Of a DNA stretch of 64,000 nucleotides, positions 57,091 to 64,000 are shown one piece after another. This DNA comes from Hemileia vastatrix (taxonomy: Eukaryota; Basidiomycota; Pucciniomycetes; Pucciniales; Zaghouaniaceae). Position numbers and translations under genes: made by a program. The stretch spans positions 15,733,001 to 15,797,000 of the forward strand of contig JASXTE010000013.1 in assembly GCA_030280995.1 (NCBI GenBank), in the 5' to 3' direction. Numbering within the stretch: the stretch's first letter is position 1; each line of letters begins with the position of its first letter. Below the pieces are notes generated by a model, which saw nothing but the letters and a program-made list of their open reading frames with translations, was not told where the DNA came from and ran no database searches.

Positions 57091-59322
57091 ATTTACTTGT
57101 CACAAAAATGTCCTTTCTGCCAAGGCTTACTGAATTTGAAGCATGGGGTTTTTGCATACTTTTTTGGGTGCAACAGGGGAAGAAGGTTCACCAACCTTTT
57201 CCAGAGTTTTTTGGTGGTACTTGGATGGTTTCTCCAATGAAGTTCTAAAAATGAATCTTCTAGCATCATACTTTTTGTTTAGAAGGCTCTCATTACAAGT
57301 ATTAATTAAAGAAGGAGGTTCCATTAAGAACTCAGTCCTACAACTATTAAGTCTCTCAGAGATAGGTATTTATAGAGGATCCTGTCCTTTCATAGCTCAA
57401 ACTCCATGTCTGGGTCCATTTCCCTTAAGATTTTCACAAGTTTCATCAGGAACTCAATAGGTTTTTCAGTACGAGAGCTATATCTGGTTTTTTCATATTT
57501 CCTTTTTTGAGCTAATATAAACTTGTAACCACCAAATTGTGCTTTAATTAATTTTTTCCAATCTTCCCATGAGTAGTCATTTTTATCCAAGAGAACAGAT
57601 TCATACCACATTAGAGCTACATTGGTAAATATAGAAATTAAATTTGACACAATTTACTCATCTGGGAGTTTGTAAGAATTTTTTAGATTATCAATCCTGA
57701 AAATGAACTGCTTCTAATCAGAGGAAGAGTCACCATCAAATTTTGGATACTGGTCAAGTTTTGGCCAATTATTTTGATTTGAAGTAGTCTACTTATTTCA
57801 AGCTTGTTTCTGAGTGAGAAGGAGCTTTAAAGTCTCCAATTTGGCAGTAATCTACTTGTTTAATCCTTCTGTGGCTGATCCAGGTACATCATCAAGTTTT
57901 GATGGAAACTCAGTAAAATCATCAGGCATTTCTGGCACTAATTCTGCTTTGGATGAACTAGGAACAGGTACAATTGGGTTATCCTGAAAAACAGGTTCTT
58001 TCAAAGAAATTTCAGAAAATTTTTGATCATGTAAAAATGAATTCAATTTCTCTTCAATGATTGTTAACCTAGTTTTAATTATTGTAATACTAGTTAAACT
58101 CTCATCGATGGTTGCAAAAGATAACTGGTTTTTATTTCGGAAAGATGAATAATGGTTACTCAATCATTCTAAGTTCATCTTATGTACCTCTAGCTCCCAG
58201 CAACATATGGACACATTATCTTTTAATTTAGACAAATCATTCTTGATATTTTTCCAAAAAGCAACTTTCTTTTGATGAGTTACTTTGTAATTAAACAAAT
58301 CATCAGAAACTCTCTGTAACTCACCCCTCAATGCTTAATAACCCTGTTCAGTTAACAAACTATTGTATTTCTGAGTCAATTACATGTTTTTCATTATATG
58401 ATTTTGTTTAGCAATAATATCCCCCAAATATTCATCATTAATGTTAGCTACAGCTGAAGTATTTCTTAATAGGGAAACAGAATAACTTTCCAGATTCTCA
58501 TAAAACTCAGGATCAAGTGTCTCATCAATAATATCCATATCAGGATTTATCATTGAAGTAGCAATTAAAACCAAAGGATTAGATACATTAGAATATTGAG
58601 CAATTTGTCTACTATTCTCAGCCTCTACTGGTCTCACATTCTCATCTCCTCTTCCAGAATTACCTGAAGGAACTGAATCAGCAACAAGAAATGATACTTG
58701 AGATTCAATAGAGGGGCTCACCATGGCTTAGTAAAGACTTGAATTTGATAGTTTTTTCTATTTATTCCTCCTTGATAGCAGTGAGGAGGTGTGGGTTTGA
58801 ACTGATTGGTTTATAAAGGACTTGCCTGGGGTACTTTTTGCTGTTGTTGGGACAGAAAATCTCACTGGGTGTTCAGCCAATCCCACTTCCACCTTTTCTT
58901 GTTTCTGGGGGGCCAATTGTGGAAGGGCTTTTGGAGGAGCAGGCTTCCTCTTCTCTTGAAGGAAGGACTCTATTTTTCTTACCTTGTCTTCTAAAAAGTC
59001 TGTTTTTTACCTCAGCTTGAAATTTTATGACCTTAACTCATTGATGTGAGTGGAGAGATTTTTGACTTTCTGATTCAAGGGCATCTTTTTTATTTTGAAG
59101 CCTTTTGGAAGCTCTACTAGGGGGTTGATAGAAGGCTTTTGATCTTGAGCAGTTGTCTCCACTAATATTTCAATCTACTGCATTTCTACATCTTGATTAA
59201 TCCAGTAATTGATTAATTTGAGCAAGTTTTTTAGTCAAAGGAGAACATAAAGAAGAAGCTTCATCATAATCAATTAAATCCAGCTCCTAATCACAGCCAG
59301 CAGAAGCACCTTGATCTGTCAT
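57091..59322 (-). pseudogene. gag: G3 gag remnant
   Basis: Starts MTDQGASAG at 59322. Several stops. The zinc-knuckle region near 57110 has PWQKGHFCDK. The capsid-like stretch LMWYESVLLDKNDYSWEDWKK is open (57650-57390). The segment SIESQVSFLVADSVPSGNSG starts at an ATG (58724) that overlaps the stop of the +1 frame (CCATGGTGA). It supplies the un-mutated Gln codons that identify the two G2 gag stops. Confidence 0.75.
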
Positions 59323-60278
59323 AGTTGTAATTAATTTGAACTGAGAGAAAGAAATATCAAAATTTAATCAGTTATTATTTTTAATTTATTTAAAGAAATG
59401 TAAGGGAAAAAAATTTATTATATAAGTAATTATCAGGACTTTGTAATCAAATGGAAAAATTAAAATATAAAGTTTATCAAGACAAAAAATCTACTGAAAT
59501 AATAATCACAAGTTTATTAATTAATTTTAAGATAATTTTATAACCAGGATTTAAAATAAATCAGCTGAAATAATAAAATAATTTAATAATTAGTAATATT
59601 TTGATATTTATCAGGACTAGAAGTCAACTGAGGAATTTAATTACCAGGAGTTAATGTCAACTGAAAATAATTTTAATTACCATGACTTAATGTCAACTGA
59701 AATAATTTAATTACAAGTACTTATTGTCAACTGAAATAATTTAATATAATTAATTTTTAATCTTGTTAATTTACTTCCAGGAAAATTTTTCAACTGAAAA
59801 AAAATATAATACTTTAATTAGAAGGACATAAGTCAACTGAAATAATTAAAAAATTTTAATTTAATTAATTTAATTTTTTATATCACTTCTAGGACTAAGA
59901 AAAATATAGTTCTATCATGGTCAACTAGGAAAAAAATATTTTATTCACCAGGAACCCCCCCCCCCCTGTAAAATGAGCAAGTTTATGCCACTTACAGAGT
60001 GATGAGTAAAAAGATATACATGGACAATGAAATGTGCAAAATTACCCACAAATAGTAATCAATATAGTTACCACAAATATATATGACTATTTCCAATATA
60101 TGAACCTAGTTTTTGGAGCAAGGTTCAATTCCTGGTTGCAGAAAAAAAATTTGTCACATGGTCAATGAAGTTCTTATTTTTGTCGTCTACTTCTTACTAG
60201 TAGCTTGTTGTTGATGGTCCCTCGGTTTCCGGCTTCAAGATATTGATGCAACTTTAACAATTTGGAAAGGGCTTCAAG
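59323..60278 (-). other. G3 leader
   Basis: Carries the GTCAACTGAAATAATT-type repeat (59580-59830), the GTAAAATGAGCAAGTTTATG block shared with G2, and at 60115-60142 GGAGCAAGGTTCAATTCC followed by TGGTTGCAGA, resembling a tRNA 3' end. No gene is seen. Confidence 0.6.
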
Positions 60279-61057
60279 TATCAAAGGGTCTTGATGGTAT
60301 AGATGATTTTTAACAGAGGTCAAATGGTGGTGATAGGTGGATTTTTGGATTTTTTCAGAGTCAAAAGTACGTATTATTTCTTTCTTTTATTTACTCAATT
60401 TAAAAGAGGTAAAACTATTATAATTATTATTATAATCTATAATTAAGGACTAATATGTTGTAAGTACTTAAATAGTTAATAATTTGAATAAATATTTTGA
60501 TTTAATAAGTTAATAAAAATAAGTAAGTAAGTAAGAATGATCAAAAACAAACAGAAAGGGAGGCCTTATATAGGCAAAGGAGAGACAAAGCACAGAGGAA
60601 AAAATCCTATATAAAAGAGTATGAGATAAGAAAAAGAATATTCCAGAAAAATATTTTCAAATAAAAGGTTGTCCTAGAAAGAAAGTGTTAAAAATGTGTA
60701 TTTACTGTATATGTCAGAAATAAATTGGTTTATTTAAAAATTACAGTAAGTGTCATTTTTAAATAGGTAATTTAAATTTCTTTTATATATTTATTTAATT
60801 TTAATATTAATTTTTTTTTAATATTAATATTTATTTCTTTCAACCTGTCATTGAGCACGGCGTTAGGAAAAAAAATTTCAGGGTCATTTTAATATTAAAT
60901 TTAATTATTGACTTTTTTGTAACTAGTTAGTTTCTTACAAGTAAATTTAAAGTAAATATATTATAATTAATAATAATATATAAGAAATAAAAAGGCGTGG
61001 CTTCATCCCAGTAAAAATTAATTATTATACTGGGTAAGTCTAGCAGCCTGGCTGACA
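60279..61057 (-). repeat. G3 5' LTR
   Basis: 779 bp, matching 45622-46407. Ends AGCCTGGCTGACA seven bases before the G4 LTR start. Confidence 0.85.
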
Positions 61058-61064
61058 TGTAATG

Positions 61065-62309
61065 TGTCAGCCAGGCTATCTCAGGAGTCCAGTAAATTAT
61101 ATAGTAAATTACTGGAATAATTTAAGGGACTAATGCTATAAATGTTATGTAGTTACAATAAAAAATCTTATTGAATAAAATTTTATATATATTTTACAAG
61201 TAAAATAATTTTTATATTTATTATTAAGAAACTTTTTATTACATAAAAGAATATTATATTCTATAACATCATGGCGCATTTTGTATGTATTTAATATTTC
61301 TAAATCAATAATTTAATTATTTAAGATTATCTTATAAGTGTAAAATTCAACTTATAATATAATTACAATTTTAATAATAAAATTTATATAAACTAAATAC
61401 AACTTATCATATAATACTATCCATAAATATTGGGCACTTCCTTGACCCATAATTGTGTCACTAAAATTACTAAATTAATTAAAATACTTATTTAATATGA
61501 TAAATATAATTTCTCATTCTAAATAGGTTATTTTATTAAATTAATTAGTTGTTTCAATTAAATTAATAATTAAATTAATTGAAATAGTTAAAATGATTAA
61601 TTTAATTTTCTTTTTACTGAATTAAGATTTATTATATATTATAAAAGTGTGAAAATAATTCCTTTTGTTTTAATTAAACCTTTTTAGCTATTGGTATTAC
61701 CTGTTTTAGATTTTCTTTACAACAGTTCTCAGTTTTAATACTCACCTAGTTATTCATTATATGATTCCTTTTTTTTGTAACTTTATGGTGGGAAAAGTAG
61801 TTGCTTATTCACGGGTTTAATTCATGGTTCTTATTTTGTATGTTTTTAATTAAATTCTTTTAATCATTTGTTTAACATTACCTTACTTATTTGTAAATAC
61901 TATTGAAATGCTCCAGAAGGTCCTCTTGCCTATTAAAGGGCTTTGGAAACCTCTCTGGTAGGGTATCACGTATTACACTCACAACTTACCATATTTTTAA
62001 ATATAATACAATTATTATTATTTTTATTAGTACTACAGTTTTAATCTAAATTTTATATAATACTAATGATTCAATAAGTCTATTAAAAATAATAATTGAT
62101 TTCCTTGCATTGAAATATAACTTATTAATATAAATATATTAAATATTAATTAAATCTACTATTGTGTCATATTTCATAAAGTGTTGTTGTATTTCTCTTT
62201 ATTAACTAAATTATTTTTTTTACTTCTTGAATCCTCTTGCAAACCTTTTCTTTATTTTTTCTCTTCTATTGTCCCTCTTCTTATCCTTCTTCTAGATGAC
62301 CCGCCAATA
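61065..62309 (+). repeat. G4 5' LTR
   Basis: The 1.25-kb LTR aligns with the reassembled G1 5' LTR. The end is placed at CCGCCAATA by the shared ATTGGGA(G/T)CC(T)TTTC that follows in G2 and G4. Confidence 0.7.
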
Positions 62310-63005
62310 ATTGGGAGCCTTTCAAAACAACAACAATGATACGTCCACATGCAATGAACGACACTTCACACAAACCACCTAAGCAAAAAAGTAAATTTTT
62401 TCCGCAACCGTGTTTTGAACTTGGGTTTGAAATTTTAGGTTTATAATATATTAAATAATATATACTTTTGAAGTGATTTCTTGATCACTATATTAAGTTA
62501 ACCTTTGCACTTCTCACTTATATTATTAAATTTTTATTGCAATAACAGTGATTGTGGCTTAATTGCTAAATCACTAAGTGTAAGTTTTCAAAAAAAAAAT
62601 TATTTTTTTCCCTAGTTAACCATAAAAGAGTTATAACTCTTAGTCCTAGAAGATCATTATAAAATATTTTAAATAAATTATTAATTTAATTTTATTGAAA
62701 TTTTTTTGGATTTATTGGTTGACCATAATAGTACCCAGTACTTAGTCCCAATATTACCAAGATATTTTTTTTTGGTATTAATTATTTTGGTTGACTTATT
62801 AACCTTTTTAGGTTGGTCATTTAATAAGAATTGTAATTCTTAATAATGTCAATTTTAATTACATTTTTTTGCATCACATTTTTTATTTTTAATTATTTTT
62901 ATTTTTTTTTGAATTTAATTTTTTCAAGAAATAATTTATTTATTTTTTATTGAATATATATATTTAAATAGTTAAATAAAATTTGAATTTTTTATTCATA
63001 GTTCC
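62310..63005 (+). other. G4 leader
   Basis: PBS-like site at 62311. At 62396-62430 TTTTTTCCGCAACCG then TGTTTTGAACTTGGG resembles the complement of a tRNA acceptor/T-arm end. No MITE is at the position occupied in G1. Low-complexity T-rich sequence precedes gag. Confidence 0.6.
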
Positions 63006-64000
63006 ATGTCCAGTAGTTTGGCAAACAGCATGGATATCCTTCATGTGGATAAAATTGATGTGGATGTAGATAATGAATCTGTAGGTTCTTCAAAATTAGC
63101 TAACAAGAATTCTTCAGTTAACAAAAAATCTTCATACCCTTCAGGGAATAGAATTGTCAGGAGAAGTGGAAACCCCCCCTCACCAAACTACTCTGAAAGA
63201 AGTAAAGCCTTAGATCAATTAGGAAAATCCTGTAAAGGGTATAAAAATAAAAAAGATCCCTCTGACGCAACAAATAAACAATCTTTCAAGACATATAAAA
63301 GAACTAAAGGCAGAAAGAATGAAGTACAAGGAAAGAGTAGAAAAACTCTTGAAACAGATGCAAGAGCTCTTAAATATCAAGCAGGTTCAACCTCCTCCTT
63401 TCACAGCCTCTCAGCCTCAGCCTCAGCCCCATCAGGCACCCAGCTCTTTCACTCAAAGTCAAAACACTCTACAAGTGGAACAGTGGAAATGGGACTACCT
63501 GATGAGCCATTACCAACAGAATGTTAAGCAACCAGTAGCTCAACAACCTGGCCCATCCAGGGCACAAACCTACCATCAACCTCCTCAGGACCATCCTTAT
63601 CAGGGAGGCAGAAGAAAGAAGGCACAGGGGAAATTTCTTCCCTTGCCATGGTAATTAATTTGTTTGATAAACATGTTGGTATGTATAATAACAAATTTTC
63701 TCCCACAGGTAATATTGTGGATAATGGTGAAAGAGCAGTTAAACACTTAAAGAGACAACTTCCTTTAATGAGTAGCCCTAATGATGTAATTAGTAAATTA
63801 TCATTTGATGAACCTTTGCATTTAACCTCTACTTCTTTAATTAATCCTTCTCTTGCAATTAAAAATGATTCTGTTTCCCCTGAAGTTTATACCTTGTTTG
63901 AGAAAACTTCTGAGGATATATTAAAAGATACACTTTATTTAAATGTTGTAAATGACAAAAATTTAAGAGATGTATTAGTGCATGAGACTGATAAATTTAA
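63006..64000 (+). CDS. gag: G4 gag (long frame), incomplete at window edge
   Basis: Frame open from 63006, with a likely start at the ATG at 63006 or at 63030 (MDILHVDKIDVDVDNESVG, as in G1). It runs to a TAA at 63525-63527, then stays open in the same frame to the window end, with an ATG at 63648 (MVINLFDKHVG). Downstream, SKLSFDEPLHLTSTSLINPS and SLAIKNDSVSPEVYTLFEKT match G1 gag body (17800-17900). The single TAA is the only break seen, making this a fairly young copy. Confidence 0.75.
63223..63654 (+). CDS. Overlapping +1-frame ORF within G4 gag
   Basis: Frame shifted from gag: KGIKIKKIPLTQQINNLSRH then IKELKAERMKYKERVEKLLK, a coiled-coil-like stretch, then QVEQWKWDYLMSHYQQNV, PGPSRAQTY, HPYQGGRRKKAQGKF, PLPW and TAA. 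Residues match the equivalents in G1, G2 and G3. The stop in CCATGGTAA overlaps the ATG at 63648. Upstream, TAG codons at 63211 and 63220 leave no ATG start matching that of G2, so translation might need frameshifting or the upstream start is mutated. Confidence 0.6.
   Translation, partial: ENPVKGIKIKKIPLTQQINNLSRHIKELKAERMKYKERVEKLLKQMQELLNIKQVQPPPFTASQPQPQPHQAPSSFTQSQNTLQVEQWKWDYLMSHYQQNVKQPVAQQPGPSRAQTYHQPPQDHPYQGGRRKKAQGKFLPLPW

Larger units (their letters stand above)
45622..61057 (-). mobile_element. Ty3/gypsy element G3 (minus), interrupted by G2
   Basis: Its LTRs (45622-46407 and 60279-61057) share TCAAAAGTACGTATTATTTC, AAATAAGTAAGTAAGTAAGA and AGCAGCCTGGCTGACA and form a subfamily distinct from the G2 LTRs. 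Body: leader 59323-60278, gag 57090-59322, protease fragment, partial RNase H and integrase 55232-56985, then after the G2 insertion the last ~310 bp of pol at 46408-46719. Most of protease, all RT and part of RNase H are missing by internal deletion. Flanks are CATAA and TGTAA, so the duplication is weak. Confidence 0.8.
61065..64000 (+). mobile_element. Ty3/gypsy element G4 (plus), cut by the window end
   Basis: 5' LTR 61065-62309 (starts TGTCAGCCAGGCTATCTC), PBS-like TTGGGAGCCTTTC at 62311, leader to 63005, then gag. It is the same subfamily as G1 by LTR and gag sequence. Its LTR start faces that of G3. Confidence 0.8.

Overview
The window is eukaryotic, very AT-rich and made almost entirely of nested transposable elements; I find no confident host gene, tRNA or rRNA. 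Short GT-AG introns of 55-63 nt, the Ty3/gypsy integrase and gag style, and a TET/JBP-like dioxygenase remnant inside a transposon point to a basidiomycete fungus, most likely a repeat-swollen rust (Pucciniales; an Austropuccinia psidii-like genome would fit). That assignment is inference.

Layout. 1-1860: AT-rich sequence without a supported gene. 1861-23246: a decayed plus-strand Ty3/gypsy element (G1). Its 5' LTR is split by two Harbinger-like DNA transposons, H1 (1997-5604) and H2 (5652-15112), and its 3' LTR is cut by a third, H3a (23247-25790). Each Harbinger-like element has a GGGGG-type terminal inverted repeat (TIR) and a 3-bp A(A/T)T target duplication, and carries or once carried a Myb/SANT-like gene; in H1 and H2 this gene faces a DDE transposase gene across a block of ~95-bp repeats. 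H2 also carries a TET/JBP-like 2OG-Fe(II) dioxygenase remnant. 25790-32730: AT-rich DNA, an inverted second copy of the H3 family (H3b), and two ~1.08-kb solo-LTR-like repeats; a third copy sits precisely in an H2 exon.

33532-43406: a 9.9-kb CACTA-like non-autonomous element with 39-bp TIRs and an AAT duplication, filled by about twelve ~608-bp satellite units, each centred on a 38-46 bp palindrome. 43888-44337: a 450-bp MITE that is an exact internal-deletion derivative of H2.

45622-61057: a minus-strand Ty3/gypsy element (G3) whose pol is interrupted by a second minus-strand copy (G2, 46720-55231) with the best-preserved gag-pol of the window (gag, protease, RT, RNase H, integrase; few lesions). 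The junctions are odd: G2's internal part ends at exactly the base where G2 is inserted in G3, which suggests unequal recombination. 61065-64000: the 5' LTR, leader and gag start of a plus-strand gypsy element (G4), running off the window and head-to-head with G3 across 7 bp.

Most interesting: all four gypsy copies have two overlapping open frames in the 5' part of gag, with the +1 frame more conserved and usually ending in a stop that overlaps an ATG of the downstream gag body; H2 unites Harbinger transposase, Myb and TET/JBP-like genes; and the 9.9-kb element packages a palindromic satellite.
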